Shown here: in pieces, positions 1 through 12,692 of the stretch
Position numbering within the stretch: position 1 is the first letter of the stretch
Layout: every line of letters begins with the position of its first letter
Assembly (NCBI GenBank): GCA_028023455.1
Contig: JAQFVV010012477.1
Span: forward strand, 4,171,365 to 4,235,364
DNA: 64,000 bases
Direction: 5' to 3'
From: Epiperipatus broadwayi
Lineage: Eukaryota; Onychophora; Udeonychophora; Euonychophora; Peripatidae
Translations under genes and position numbers: made by a program
Notes under the pieces: generated by a model
The model's input: only the letters and a program-made list of their open reading frames with translations
Database searches by the model: none
What the model was told of the DNA's origin: nothing

Positions 1-2340
1 GTGAAGAATTTAAAAGTTGCAGGTACCTGGAATTCAACCCCACTTTGTCACTTATGCTTCTTAAATATCATATAATTTTTTAAGTGACTAACCATTCAAT
101 TATTTTTATTTTAACAAATATTAAATATTTACTTATGTGGATATATCTAAGGGATTCAATATCAAAATCAACACCTTATTTTATTCTAAATATGGCAAAG
201 TTATGCATTGCACAATATCCTTTACTCTTTTAATATAGTGTCTGAATAAATGACCAAAATGTTTCCAAATCTTAAAGTTTTGAACTATCACTTGTTTATC
301 TCTGTGTTTTATTTAAATTATATACAAAAATTATAATGTCCATGTAAATAAAAAAATGTAATTATTGCCAATGAAAGCATTATATGAAGACAAAAATATA
401 TGAAAGAGCTAATTTTTATACAGACTTACAGATGTATATCTATATGCATTAATAAGGTTCAATATCATAGATAGTTAAAAATTAGAAAATTTATTTTCCC
501 TGTGATATATAATCTAAATTTGTGCCAGTAATGTGCTGAGTTAAAAATCAGGCTCACAATAAGATTAAACACTGAATTCATGAATTCAAGCATTGTCAAT
601 AAATATTGCTTAATTAAAAAATAAGCTCTAAGCATAGATGTATCACCTTTGCTTTTAAAATATTTATTGACAGGAAAGAGAGTGTGTGTATTTATAGCAC
701 ATGTATGAAGAGTAGTTTCATCCCACAATATTTTAAATAATATATATATATAGTAACATAACAATTAGGTGACATTCACTGGCTAATTTATCCTATAAGT
801 TAGGCTACCACTCATAGACCAACATTTCTATTTCATAAAGTTTTCATGTTGAAGAACAACATATGTAACAGAGTAATATGTAATACTTTCTATCTCCATC
901 AGATTGATTTACAATCTACCAGAGTGAGATGTTTAGATAGTCACAACAAACTATTATCACATATTAATGCAGTAAATAATCAAGTAGCATTTAACAATGA
1001 ATGTCAAAAGTTAACAAAAACAATAATATTTAATCAGCATAGTAATTATAATATTGGATCTGACTAGCTATAAAAAAATGTATAATAATATAAAATATTC
1101 TGAATTCAAAAAATGCAATAAACCAATCATAAATTTATAAAAAAAAAAAAGATAAATTAATGACAATTATGTTAGAGATTTCTTACCATCATTTATTTAG
1201 GAAAAATTAAGCTTTGATAATTATCTAGATTCAAACCATCACATGACAATATAAATATATATTGGTAAAACAAAACCATGAAATAAATTATTTTTTACTA
1301 TTAAATTACATATTTTGACAAAAAAATTTTTGAGCAACATATGAAGGACAGTTTTTATATCGATTATTTAAAGTAAAATTTAAAAATCTAAAATTTTTTG
1401 TAAATCACGAATACTGATTCAATTCTATAGGCATTTATATTATTATTAATTTCTTCCTCATTTTTTTTTCTATTGATAAAATTTTATCATATTGGCTTTG
1501 TAATTTATCCTTATGAATATTATTAAAGTTTTCCAATTTTTGAGATGGCTTGATATATAAAACTGTTTTTATGGCTTTTGATAAAAATCTGTAGAAGGTT
1601 AAAGTGCTTTTAAAAGAATTTTACTAGATAGATACTCATTATATGTGAAACCAAGCCGTTATTAGTAAAACTAAGTTACTTTACTCAGCTAAGGCTACCT
1701 GGATAGATTTTTCACTATCCAATAATCTCTTCTGGACTTATTGCTCTCTCTATAATAGTGCTTATCATCTCTTTTATAGAATCTTAGCATGATGCCATTT
1801 TTTATTGTTTTCCAGGTATTTTTAAGAGTTGTTTTTTATAGCCCAATATGTTTTTCAAATCTTTGAAAATGACTTCATACACATTTTCCATTTTTTAGTA
1901 ATTGAGTTATGTAGATGTATAAACATAAAATAATAATTTTTATTTAATTTTTCTGTACTTGAATTAGCAAAACAAATATTGTTTTTATTTTTATTTTATA
2001 TAATTATGATTATATTAAAAATTAAAAAAAAAAGTCAAAACTATTTTAAAAGTAGATAATTTTATAAAATATTTTTATTTTATATATAATTAAAGCTATA
2101 GTAAAAATTAAAAAAAAACGTTTATATATATTTTACATAAGACCTTATTATTTTACTGCATATGCATATTAATTATTATGATGATTACAAATAATTATAT
2201 GTACATATAAATTTAAAGAATTACATGTAGAAATATTTTAACAATTTTAAACAAAAAGCAAAGATGATAATACATATGTATTGGTTCACTTTAAAACCAA
2301 AATATACTTTAAGTATTAAATAAATAATAAAATAAAAAGG
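1..2340. other. AT-rich DNA, no gene seen
   Basis: Low-complexity AT-rich sequence with homopolymer A and T runs and scattered short TA repeats. The longest open frames are under 100 codons, rich in Ile, Leu, Phe, Asn and Lys, and resemble no family I recognise. No tRNA-like or reverse-transcriptase signal was seen on either strand. Confidence 0.6.
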
Positions 2341-3020
2341 TACTTATGAGTTTTCAAGTAAACTAAAATGGCAGCCCATATTTTTGATAAATGTACAGTT
2401 TGAGAGCCTATAATCTACCAAATATGTGTTAATAGTCAAATTAAACCAAAATTAATAAATAGATATTTAAATTTAAAAAAAGGAATAAATTCCTATAAAT
2501 TTTATTAAAAAGCTTTAATTCAATTTTTTTTTTTTACTTATAAGGTGGAAAGCAACAAGGAATTCCTAACATTGTCGTACTTTGGTTCATTTTCCATGTG
2601 TTTCTTTGTTAAATTGTCATAATGATAAAAACTTGGAACATTCTTATCACAAAATATGATGCAGTGGATTATTTCCAAAGGTACAAGATACTGCCCTCTT
2701 GAAAATTGTGTGCATCTATGGTTACAATATGATTGCACATCATTAATATAAATAAAGTGTAAATATTGTATATATATATATTTATTTTTTCTGTTAATAA
2801 GTTAATAAAAAAAAAAAAAAAAAGAAAAGAAACTGTAAACATTGTAATTAATTTTTCACAATGATTTCTTTTTTTAAAATAACGGTAATAGAAAATTAAA
2901 TGTAAATATAAAATACAGTGTTTCCTACCAGGTATTTTTTTTGTAAAGATTTTTTGGAGTCCTTGAAACCATAGACTTATCAAAAATATGGTCTGCCATC
3001 TTTGAATAAACTCACAAATA
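2341..3020. mobile_element. Fold-back element, copy I
   Basis: The left end (TACTTATGAGTTTTCAAGTA, then AAAATGGCAGCC and TTTTTGATAAAT) recurs inverted at the right end, where GATGGCAGACC, TTTTTGATAAG and a diverged CTCACAAATA terminus can be read. The reverse complement of the whole segment aligns along most of its length with 4695-5518, including internal blocks such as CAATATTTACACTTTAT and GTTCCA..TTTTTA. That makes it an interspersed family with inverted termini, probably a non-autonomous DNA transposon. A 66-codon minus-strand frame (2538-2738) lies inside, but it is not intact in the other copy and I do not recognise it. Confidence 0.6.
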
Positions 3021-3159
3021 CTAATAAAAATTGATAAAAAATGAATGTCTGATTACACTGCCATCTAGTGTTTAATATTGTATTTTGTCTTGAGAAGAAC
3101 AGGATAAAATTACTGTTTAATTAAAAGTCATCTAACATACTGTTCAATTTCTTTATGCT

Positions 3160-3990
3160 ATTTGCAATAAAACTTTAAAAAGCAATGATATTTGCCAGAT
3201 GGTAGCAAATAATAAATAAATCCCTAGTCTGTGCTTTCACATCCAAAATTCCCAGACTAGTTTCAAGCTTATAATTTTCACTAGTGAAGAACTTTGGATA
3301 TGGAATTATTAAACACTGTCTGACAACTATTAATGCTTTTTAAAGTTTACTATAACTGGTCTAAAGAAGGTGAAAAAATATGTTATTGAAATAATAATAT
3401 GTAAACTGAAGTTATATGATAAATCATATATTTTATTGGTGTATATTCAATCCCAGCCACAGGGTAGAGATGACTTTAATTATTAAAACTAATAACACCA
3501 TAATATATAGAAACTGAACTGGATTCAGTTCTGTATGAGCATATTAGCAAGTTGATTTGTCAAGCACTGGTGGCCTAGCGGTTAGCATAGCTGCCTTCCA
3601 AGCAGCTGGCCTGGGTTCACTTCCTGGTCAATGCATTTGACATATGGAAAAAAAATTGGCTTTGATTGAAAACCTCATACATGTTTTTCAGTTTGGGTTA
3701 ATAGTTTGGTAGTGTAATGTATAGGTAAATGATAGGAGCTGGAAGAAAAGTGCATTAGATCCTAAAAGTTCAGTTGCACTGTTCAAAAATCCAAAGGTCC
3801 TCATAAATGAAAGCCATAAACTTGTAACCAGTCTGGGGATTTGGGAAAGGAAATCACAGGATAGGGATTTATCAATCACTGTTACCTAACAACTGCTTTC
3901 TAAAGTTTACTGTGACATAAAGAAGGAGAATAAGTAAGTTAGTAAAACAGACTATGTAAGCTGAAGTCAGGTGATGTTTTATTGGTGTAT
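3160..3990. repeat. Diverged inverted and direct repeats around a SINE
   Basis: About 3300-3450 and 3866-3990 are diverged direct repeats; both contain TAAAGTTTACT, AAGAAGG and TTTTATTGGTGTATA. In addition, the sequence near 3200-3270 (CCCTAGTCTGTGCTTTC) reappears inverted near 3810-3870 (AACCAGTCTGGGGATTTGGG). A tRNA-derived SINE sits between the arms. The region looks like an old duplicated or fold-back element that later received the SINE. No coding capacity was seen. Confidence 0.4.
3563..3656 (+). mobile_element. tRNA-Gly(UCC)-derived SINE or retropseudogene
   Basis: The segment folds as a tRNA. The acceptor strands are GCACTGG and TCAATGC (six of seven pair). There is an A-box-like TGGCCTAGCGGTTAGC, an anticodon arm GCTGC-CTTCCAA-GCAGC giving anticodon UCC, and a B-box-like GGTTCACTTCC. 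Instead of CCA it runs into ATTTGACATATGG followed by eight A residues, as retroposed tRNA-derived elements do. B-box changes (GTTCACTTCC rather than GTTCGANTCC) argue against a functional tRNA gene. The tail resembles that of the tRNA-Val-like element at 46243-46349. Confidence 0.7.
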
Positions 3991-4694
3991 AAAAGTAATC
4001 TACAGTGACATGTAATATTAAGTAAACCAATGATAAAATATTAATTTAGGTTTTGAAATCAAATTTACAATAGAGAATTACAATTTATCTGCAGAAAGAT
4101 TTATTTTAAAAGTGATAATGTCTACACTAAGCAATTCTACAGCAGTTTTTCATAAGATCATGTGATGTTTGAACATTCATATGACATGTTTAGCATAACA
4201 CTTCTACTTTGGATCAGTGATCAAGTTATGATTTTTTTTACAGGTGAGATTTAATTCAGATTCTATAAGTCTGTTATATTTATGCAAATTTATAAAAAAA
4301 ATTTAATTAATTAATGACATTTTTGAATATTAAAAAAAAAAGTTTTTAATTTGTTTTATTTGCTGCTAGTTTTAGTACAGTAATTTATTAATAGAAGTTA
4401 ATAAAAATTTTTGAGATATAGATTGAACTTTTTTAATCAAAATACTTATTATTCAAACATTTTTATTAACCAAATAAAATGATCTATAATTTTTTATAAT
4501 AAATAATTTACTTGAATATATATTATTTATAAACAAAATTATAGAAAGAAAAACATTCAATAAATATTTATAAATTAATAAAGCCAAGTACAATGAATTG
4601 CCTGTTTTTTCTATTTTAACAAAATTTGGATTTATAATAAGACAATGAGAAATCTATTCTTGAAATTCAAAAAGTTTTCAAATCTAAAAAAGTA
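3991..4694. other. AT-rich DNA, no gene seen
   Basis: AT-rich sequence with A and T runs. I see no coding, RNA-gene or clear repeat signal here. Confidence 0.55.
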
Positions 4695-5518
4695 TACTTA
4701 TGAGTTTTCAAGTAAACCAAAATGGCAACCTTTATTTTTGATAAATTTACAGATTTGAGGAGCTCCCATAAAAATGTTTACAAAAAAATGTCTGCTAGGA
4801 AACATCATATTTCATATTTACATTTTATTTTTTTTTACTGTTATGTTTTTTAAAAAAAATCATTGTAGAAAAATTAATTACAATATTTACAGTTTATTTT
4901 GTGTGTGTGTGTTTGGATTAATTTATTAGCAAAAAAATGGGGAAAAAATATAAATACAATATTTACACTTTATTCATGTCAGTGATGTGCTATCATATGT
5001 GATTATTAACACAGACTTTTCAGGAGGCTGTGGCAGGAAGGTTCCATATTTTTACCACTATGACGATTTTTTAAAAAAACTGCTAACAAAAAAGAAACGC
5101 GCTGATTGAAACAAAATACAACAATGTTAAGAGCATCTTGTCACTTCCACATTATAATATAAATAGTCAAAATAAGAGTCATAGATCACATGACCCTATC
5201 TCTTAAGCTTGTAAGTTATAAACAATGAGGATTGCCAATTCCTCTACAAGCTTTGTGATAAATGCTTAGTCAGAGCCAGCACTTAAAATATCTCTGTCAG
5301 GAACCCCTTCCCAAACCTCTGACCATAGTTATAATATAAGTAAAAAAAATGAAATAAAGCTATTGGAATTTATTCCTTTTTAAAAACTTAACAATTGATT
5401 TATTAATTTTGCTTTAATTGACAACTAACACATCTTTGGTAGATTATAGACCCTCGAAACTGCAAATTTATCAAAAATACGGATTGCCATCTTGGTTTAC
5501 CTGAAAACTCACAAGTAG
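4695..5518. mobile_element. Fold-back element, copy II
   Basis: Second member of the family at 2341-3020, in opposite orientation. The termini are inverted: TACTTATGAGTTTTCAAGTA and CCAAAATGGCAACC at the left, GATTGCCATCTTGG and CTGAAAACTCACAAGTA at the right. TTTTTGATAAATTTACAG and its inverse lie just inside, so the matching ends span about 75 bp. Internal blocks match copy I (CAATATTTACACTTTAT, GATGTGCTATCATAT, TACAACAATGTTAA). No transposase was seen. The cut-and-paste DNA-transposon class is inferred only from the inverted ends. Confidence 0.6.
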
Positions 5519-6397
5519 TTAAAAAAGTCATAAAGCCATGATATTTAATTATATCATGAAAAATAAACAATGTAATCAATTTTTTTCTTTTTAATTTTAT
5601 TTTTCATAAAAAACAAAAACAAAAAAACAACCGTTTAAAGCAAAATTTAATAAGCTGCTTCAAAATTTCACTGATAAATATAACAGTATTTTCTATGTAC
5701 ATCAATACAATTAATTAACTTTTTATTCTATTTAAAAAATATAATGATTGAAATATGACTTAGATAGATAAGTTATGTTTTAATTTTTCTTCTGTTGTCA
5801 ATTTCAACAGCTGTTAATGATAGATATAACAGCCTGAAAAATAAAGTTGTTTTAACACAATCATTTAACTTTCACAAATAATATTTACAATATTAACAGA
5901 AATATTTTTTATCACACACTAACATCTTTCTAAGTATAAATTATTGTTTTAGTAACAACTTTTCCACACTTCGATAATGAAGTGGTAATTATGTTTTATC
6001 TACCTTGTTTTTAATTCCACTCCCTCTTCCTTTAATTAATACTCACTGTATTAAGAATATAAAAATCAGAAAAGCATTAAGAATAATATATGTTGTTTAT
6101 TACTTTTTATCTCTTTGGTGATCATCTTTTAAATCCTTAGAAAGTATATTTATAACAGTCTTTTAAAGTGTTTATTTTTCATGTGATGTTTTAATTGAAA
6201 TATTAAATTTTATAAACATTTTTTTTATTTGCTATTATTATCTACTGCGAACATATTTTTAATGTTAAGCATTTAAAACAGTCAACGATTTATATTGCAA
6301 AACAACAAATAATAGTCATTAAAAAAATTTAATAAAATATCCTGAGGCATAAAAAATAAATTTCAATTTTTACTTCAACTTTTATACCATATATATA
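5519..6397. other. AT-rich DNA, no gene seen
   Basis: AT-rich spacer between the fold-back element and a LINE fragment. No open frame of note, tRNA-like element or strong repeat was seen. Confidence 0.55.
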
Positions 6398-6640
6398 CTG
6401 ATGTGATGTGATGTAATGTATTTTGGCTTTTCCTTAAACGAAGTCAAGAATATCTCAGCAATTATGCCTAGATAAACCTGTTAGCACTTTATTTTCCATT
6501 CCCCACTCTGTCTTTCCATATTCTGCCCCATCCCATTTCCACAACATAATCTTTGTCAACTCTATGGCCTTTATAACTAAATCCCTCTTATCTTTTCACA
6601 ACCCTAGCATAAACTAAATCACTCTCTGTTAAATCGCCCT
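6398..6640 (-). mobile_element. 3' end of a LINE (same family as 32.8-36.1 kb)
   Basis: This sequence aligns with 32800-33030, the 3' end of the minus-strand LINE. Shared blocks include GATGTAATG, AATCTCTCAGC/AATATCTCAGC, AAACCTGT, CCATCCCATTTCCACAACAT, TCTTTGTCAAC and CCTAGCATAAA. Both copies stop at the same GATGTAAT-type end, as expected for 5'-truncated LINE insertions that share a 3' terminus. The outermost bases form a short run of GATGT-type units. Only a few hundred bases of the element remain. Confidence 0.6.
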
Positions 6641-6934
6641 CTATGAAATAAATCATGCGGGGGAAGGGGTGATTTAAGATTTAGATATTTATTTCAGTTT
6701 AGCGTTATGCAGTGGGATTATTTTCATATATATGTATATGAGTTTCCATTTACCGTGTCATAAATAAATAACTATTTGCTTGGAAGGTGATGTGGCATTA
6801 GAATCCCAGTGGCCAATGATTGAGATTTGTTTTAAATATCTTTAGCTCTTAAATTCATCATTTTATCAGTGTGTAAAACAATTTCAGGCCATCATGACTG
6901 TGTTCACACAAAATCACACAATCAGGATTAAGTA

Positions 6935-7938
6935 CACCTGGGTCTCTTTTTACATGGATTTATTTAACGCAATTTTGAAGTTACGCGATTCATGTTTCTT
7001 CGGAAGTCGAACTCCGATAATGCGCTATTACTTTAAATAGTAAATTTCGTGCACTTACATCATATTGAAAGAAATAGCACATTATTGAAATTCAACTTTA
7101 ATCTTAGTAATTTCAATATTTTTAGTACTTTATAATAGTAAGATTTTATGCAATAATGAAATTAAAATCATGATTTCCACATTTTATGTATACACACATT
7201 AAATTTTATAAGATTATAATGTAAATTTGTTCAAACATTGTGCGTGTTAATTTTGCATTTTAAATCACATTCTGTTTTTGCTATTTAAAAAAGAATGTAA
7301 TCAATTATTAATCATTTAGTGTCCAAAAGTTTATTTTTAATTATTTTCTTATTAATGACACTAATTATGAATGTGTTCTTAAATTCCAATGAGAGTTAAA
7401 TGGTTGTATGTCTGGATATCGCGAGCTTCATAAACAATTAATAAAATCATCAACTTAAAGATTAATTACTAATTACATTGTCACCAGAAAATCATTAACA
7501 CAACGTGAGAGTGAAGTTGGTGCTAGTTGTATTTCCTCTTGTGAAAAATCTGATTTTTTACCAGTTTGCAAATGAACCTGTTTATCAGCAAGTAGCGATA
7601 ATAATTAAAACGTGTATAAAAAATGTCAATTACTGTACTGTAAATTATGCATAAAAATATATTATTTTGAATAAAATTAAATATTATAGTTAAAAAAAGT
7701 TTGTCTTGTATCAATTTTTTTCAAATTTGAAATTTTTTATTAGTCATATTTTATTTCCTTATTTTTTTTGCATGAATTTTAAAGTAATTTTATGTTGGTG
7801 CTTTGCTTTTATGCGATTTTTGAAAAATCACAGTCCATATCTCCCCTTTTTCAAGGTAAGTTATGTCTATTTTTGTGTGATTTCATTTGCGCGTGTTTTC
7901 TGAGGAACCTATCTATCGCATAAAATGAGACCCAGGTG
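6935..7938. mobile_element. TA-flanked element with inverted termini
   Basis: CACCTGGGTCTC at 6935-6946 is repeated inverted as GAGACCCAGGTG at 7927-7938, and each copy is flanked outside by TA. Weaker similarity continues inward (TTTTTACATGGATT against ATTTTATGCGATAG). A TA duplication with short terminal inverted repeats is typical of Tc1/mariner-type DNA transposons. The roughly 1-kb interior holds only short, unrecognised open frames, so this would be a non-autonomous copy. Class assignment rests only on the ends. Confidence 0.45.
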
Positions 7939-10900
7939 TAATTGTAGAATGCCATGATAAAAATCTTCAGTACTCTAAAAAATGAAAACTTCACAGACCG
8001 GACGTTCAAAAATAAAATGATTTTACAATGCCTAGAATCAATATCAGTTAATATATGTAAATGATTTAAAAATATTAAAAACATATATAAAATATGTAAT
8101 TGCATAAATATACACAAGAAGTTTGAACAACAGAATTTATAGAGTTAAGCCATATTCCATGGACTTCTACAATCTGTCACTCCAAACCAAGCAAAGCAAT
8201 TATTTTCAGCATTATCATATTACAATTTATATGCATATATTGTAGGCCCTTTTAAATTAAAAAGACAAGAGTTTTAATTAAAAATTGTCACAAGCAATGA
8301 AAACATGCAGAAAGTTAAAAAGCATTATTATTAAAACCAAAGACTCTATTCAAAAATGTGTTTAAAAATAAAGTATTGCTACAGATAATACTTTAAAAAA
8401 GGTTATCCATTATTTAGAATTTTTACAAAAATCATTACATAAGTTTTGCAATTTAAATTTAATGTTTACGCTATGAGAAACCCACTCTATTACTTGACTC
8501 TTAAAATCATTTATTGAAAGCTTGAATAGATTACTACTCCTAAAACACAACTTAATTTTTTTTATTATTTGTCTATAATGCTCTATGATGTGTTCTATTT
8601 TCTGAATCACCATGATTTATTGTAAGCCCATAAAATTTCTGCAATATTTTCTACTAATTTTTCATCTATTTCCCCTCACAATTATTTTGTGAATTTTATT
8701 TCTTTCTGGTAGTAAAGTACTTACATATTATTCTGGGTCACTGGCACAAAAAATATGTATATAAAGACAAATTAAAACATCTACAATCTTCTAAAAAGAA
8801 AATGAGTTAATTTTATAAGTGAATATTACATAATATTGTGATGGGGGAAAAGTTATGAGTTAAAAATGTTGGTTTCACTCATTTTATGATTATACTGTTT
8901 ATGTCATGAAAGAATGCTAGCATAAGTAATCAATGATCTCGTGAAAAGAACTTGTACACAATTTACTGCCCATCTTTAATTCTTGCCAAAGTGAAAGTGC
9001 TTAGTACTTTTTTAAATGATTACAATTTGGGAACTGCCATTACCAAGAATGATGTACTCCACTATTTTCAAAACTATGGCACCCTGCTCTCACAAAAAGT
9101 CTGTGCAAATGCCATGAGGTCACATTTTATGTCCACAGTTTAGGCAAACAATGACACTGTGTTAGGATTGTGAAAGAGAGTAACCAAATGGAACATGGTT
9201 TGAACTAAGAAATTTAAATCTCTGCAGTTTATGCTAAGAAATAATATTTAGTATATGTACAGAATTGCATCATAAAATATATGCATATTATATTTTTTTG
9301 TTTGGTTACTACCTGTAATAAATATAGATTGTTAAAAGTTTATTTGTTGGAGGATCATTTCTCACAAAAAATGTAAATGTGTGTTTGTTTCATTTTCATT
9401 AAATAAAGTAATAGATGGCTATCTTTCAAACAAAAAAATCTTTATAAGTTTAGATAGTAGAAAATAATTTCTCACCCAAAACGTAAATGCGTGTTTGTAC
9501 AACAAAGTTATAGATCATCACTTAAATAAATCTTTAATTGATTGGTTAAGTTATCAAAAGCTCCTATGTTAAATGTTATTTTCAGAGATCACAAGATTAG
9601 AAAATTATTACTGGACTAATATGTATGTGGACTCTAATTGCCATGCTAATACATAAGTACCCAGATGAATATTTATTTTGTGAATCTTTTACTGAGACAC
9701 CCATTGTATCTTATTATAATTTCACTAACTACAATGTCTTTATTATTTATTATTTTAAAATGATCTTATTATTTATTTATTTTCTCATCTTCATCAGTAA
9801 TTCATTTCTATAGTCATCTATTTTTTAATGCTATTCTTTTTGGACAAGCCTCACTATTTTATATAAAATACTTTTCACTATTGTGTTACATATTATTTAT
9901 TGCATTTTATCCCATTATACCATATTTATTATTGCTATAGCTTTTTTTTTTTTGATATGTTTCTTTCTTTTATAACTTTATCTACTGTGCTTCATTGTGG
10001 GATCTTTATGTAGCTATCATATTTTCCAATCTGTTGATGATCTTCCAGTGTTATATCCCATTATGTCTTCCTAAATCACTTAAATTCCACAAAAAGAGGG
10101 AAAAAATGCATTGACTTTAAAGCATTAAAATAACATAACTTTATTTAACTAAAAATACAAAAGCCATACATTATTGGTTTATAAAAATAAAAATTATTAA
10201 ATAAAAAAAAAAGTCAAATTATTAGTTTTAAAGCATATTTTATTGCAAATAAAGATTAAATTATATTACAGAATACATTTTACATGAGTTAATATATAGT
10301 ACAGCAATAATAATTTAAGATCTAATGATTATAGTGGTGCTGGTAGCTAGACCAAACTCCATATACCTGAAAGGATGTCAGCTGCAGTGAGTGCTTGGTC
10401 TCCATTATTTATTTTAGAAAGAAAAATACTACCTTCCCTAATGTTAAATGAATTATAAAAATTTTATGAAAATAATTAAATGCAAATAATCGATACTAAA
10501 TATAAAGACAAAATAAAAGTTAACTTTGTAAATGTTTTTTTTTTTTTTTAAGATTGAATAAATAAACTTATTTTTTAATATACTGAAATTTTATTTATAT
10601 ATATATAGAAATTTAAGTAAAGATGGTGGAACTATCTTTTTCTTATAAAATCTCTGTCTTGTGTTGTAACTTGAGAGCTACCTATACAGTCATTATTACA
10701 TCTGATTGGCTGTTATATAAGCATTCTAAATGCACATGTGAGAAAGTTTCAGACTTTCACTTTAATTATCTATTTAGTAAAACTTTGTGAGTTTTATATT
10801 CATTTAATCCAGACTTCATTAATGTTTTTAAATTAAAAAATAAATAAATATATATATAGTATAATATCAATGATAATATATTATTTGTTTAATTATATTA

Positions 10901-11094
10901 TTGGTTAACATATAAAAGTTGGTACCACACTTTTATTGTAGAAGCGATACCAATTAAGCAATATTAATATTATTTTTATAGAATTTGAGCAGTCGATATC
11001 CATAAATTTATTAGTTAGTTACTTTTGCGAAGGAAATTAACTCACCATCAATACAGTCTGTCTTTAGTTTAAAAGCAAATATTATGATTAACAA
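7939..11094. other. AT-rich DNA, no gene seen
   Basis: A long AT-rich stretch with A and T runs. A local direct duplication is listed separately at 9345-9530. Near 10702-10718 an inverted CCAAT box (GATTGGCTG) precedes TATATAAG, which could be a promoter, but nothing recognisable lies downstream. No coding sequence is supported. Confidence 0.5.
9345..9530. repeat. Diverged tandem duplication
   Basis: Two adjacent units share ATTTCTCACAAAAAATGTAA and AATTTCTCACCCAAAACGTA, each followed by a TG(T/C)GTGTTTG block and then AAAGT-ATAGAT. The unit is roughly 100-120 bp. The copies differ by several substitutions and indels. No function was seen. Confidence 0.45.
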
Positions 11095-11545
11095 TTATTA
11101 TATTTGATAAATATTTATTTTTTATATAGAACAGTATTTATTGCAATATATTCGGAAGTAAATCAATTTTCACACATGCACTGCTTTAATATAATTTTGC
11201 ATGCACTCACCCAAAGATTTCAAAGAATAAATGAATTCACTTGTCCTTCAAGATTATCTATATATAAACCAACCTTTGATTACTGTGCATTATGCTTATA
11301 CAATTTGAACATCATTTAAAAATTCAGGCATGTAATAGATTCAAGCCCGAATAATGCACAGTGAGTAAAGATTGACTTATAGATAGATAAATTTGAAGGT
11401 CAAATGGATTTGAAATTTTTGCTTATGGGTGAGTGCTTATAAATTTATTCTAAAACAGTTCATGTGTGAAGATTGATTTACTTCCGAATATATTACAATT
11501 ATTAGGTTTATAAAAGAAATATGAATTATAACTCAAATAAACATA
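11095..11545. mobile_element. Long fold-back (inverted repeat) element
   Basis: AATATATTCGGAAG at 11145-11158 is mirrored by CTTCCGAATATATT at 11481-11494. Inside, the arms continue to pair through TAAATCAATTTTCACACATG, GCACTCACCCA, TTTCAAA, CCTTCAA, TTATCTAT and ACTGTGCATTAT almost to the centre near 11320. Weaker pairing continues outward to about 11095 and 11545. The whole segment could fold into one long imperfect hairpin. No transposase is present. The short plus-strand frame at 11104-11319 is only one arm of the hairpin. Confidence 0.65.
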
Positions 11546-12692
11546 AAAATGTACTATCAATCATCAATACAAACAGAATATTCAAACTTATAAAACTTTT
11601 TATAATTTTTTTCCCAATTTACTGTAAAAATAAGGATGAAGTATTTTCTAGATATTTATTATAAGAATAATAAAATTTATATGCTACCATTTTAATATTT
11701 ACTTAAAAATGTATTTTTAAATACCACAAAGAAAATATTATTCTCAAAATTTTAATCATTATTTGCTATGTTAAAGTATGTAAGTAAATATACACATGCA
11801 TGTCAGCCCAGAACAAACATGTGTGTGTTTGACCAAATATATTCAATCAAGCATAGAGATATGTAATATGAATCTTATTCTAATACATCCCGAGTTATAT
11901 GAATACCAAGTGCATAAAAGTTTTGGAAACAAATTCTAAGGAAGAGGTGTTAGTATTGCAATTGGCTGAGAATACTGCATTTTTGATAATATGTCACATC
12001 TTTTTTATGTTAGTGCATACTTTTTATGGGAAAAAAATTAGAACTAAAGTACAATTTAATTGACAATAGTTTTTAAAAATACTAGATATCAGCATCTTTC
12101 CTTACAAGATCAACTTTTTTACACTTTCACAGAACAAATAGAAAATATTCAGGGGATATTTTTAAATTTGTTTTTTTTTTTTCAGACATTGACATTAACT
12201 TTTGAGAAATTAAAAAATGCCATTTTAAATGTAATTTTTTATTTTTTAAATTTTTGCAAAAATTTAATTAAACATGTATATTTACGTAATTAAGTAACAT
12301 ATTTGTTCAACTTCTATTTGAATATATCTGTTTTTGGCAGAAAATTATTAGATTAAAAACTAACAAAAAACAGAAAATACTACAGCTTTTGTGAACTTCG
12401 AAAATATAACTTTACATAATTTATTTATGTATTTATTTTTAGTTTTGTAAAATAAATTTCGATATATGTTTTTTAGTAAATAAGTGATACATTCATTAAT
12501 TTTTTATTTAAAATATTTATTTTTTTAGCAGAAATATGTTTCGCGATTATAAAGAGTCTCTGGTTAAAGTATGAAATACATATTTTTATTAAAAAAACAC
12601 TCAAGATAATATTATTTTTTAATGATTTTTGTAATTACAAATGAAATTTTAATATTTCAAAAATACTTGAGTGCAATTTTTATTAAAATTTG
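11546..12692. other. AT-rich DNA, no gene seen
   Basis: AT-rich sequence with T and A runs. A 77-codon frame at 12060-12293 is dominated by Phe, Leu, Asn and Lys as expected from base composition, and matches nothing I know. Confidence 0.5.

Noticed and set aside
10700-10720. CCAAT plus TATATAAG promoter-like arrangement
   Set aside because: TATA-like strings are common in this composition and no transcript or coding region follows.
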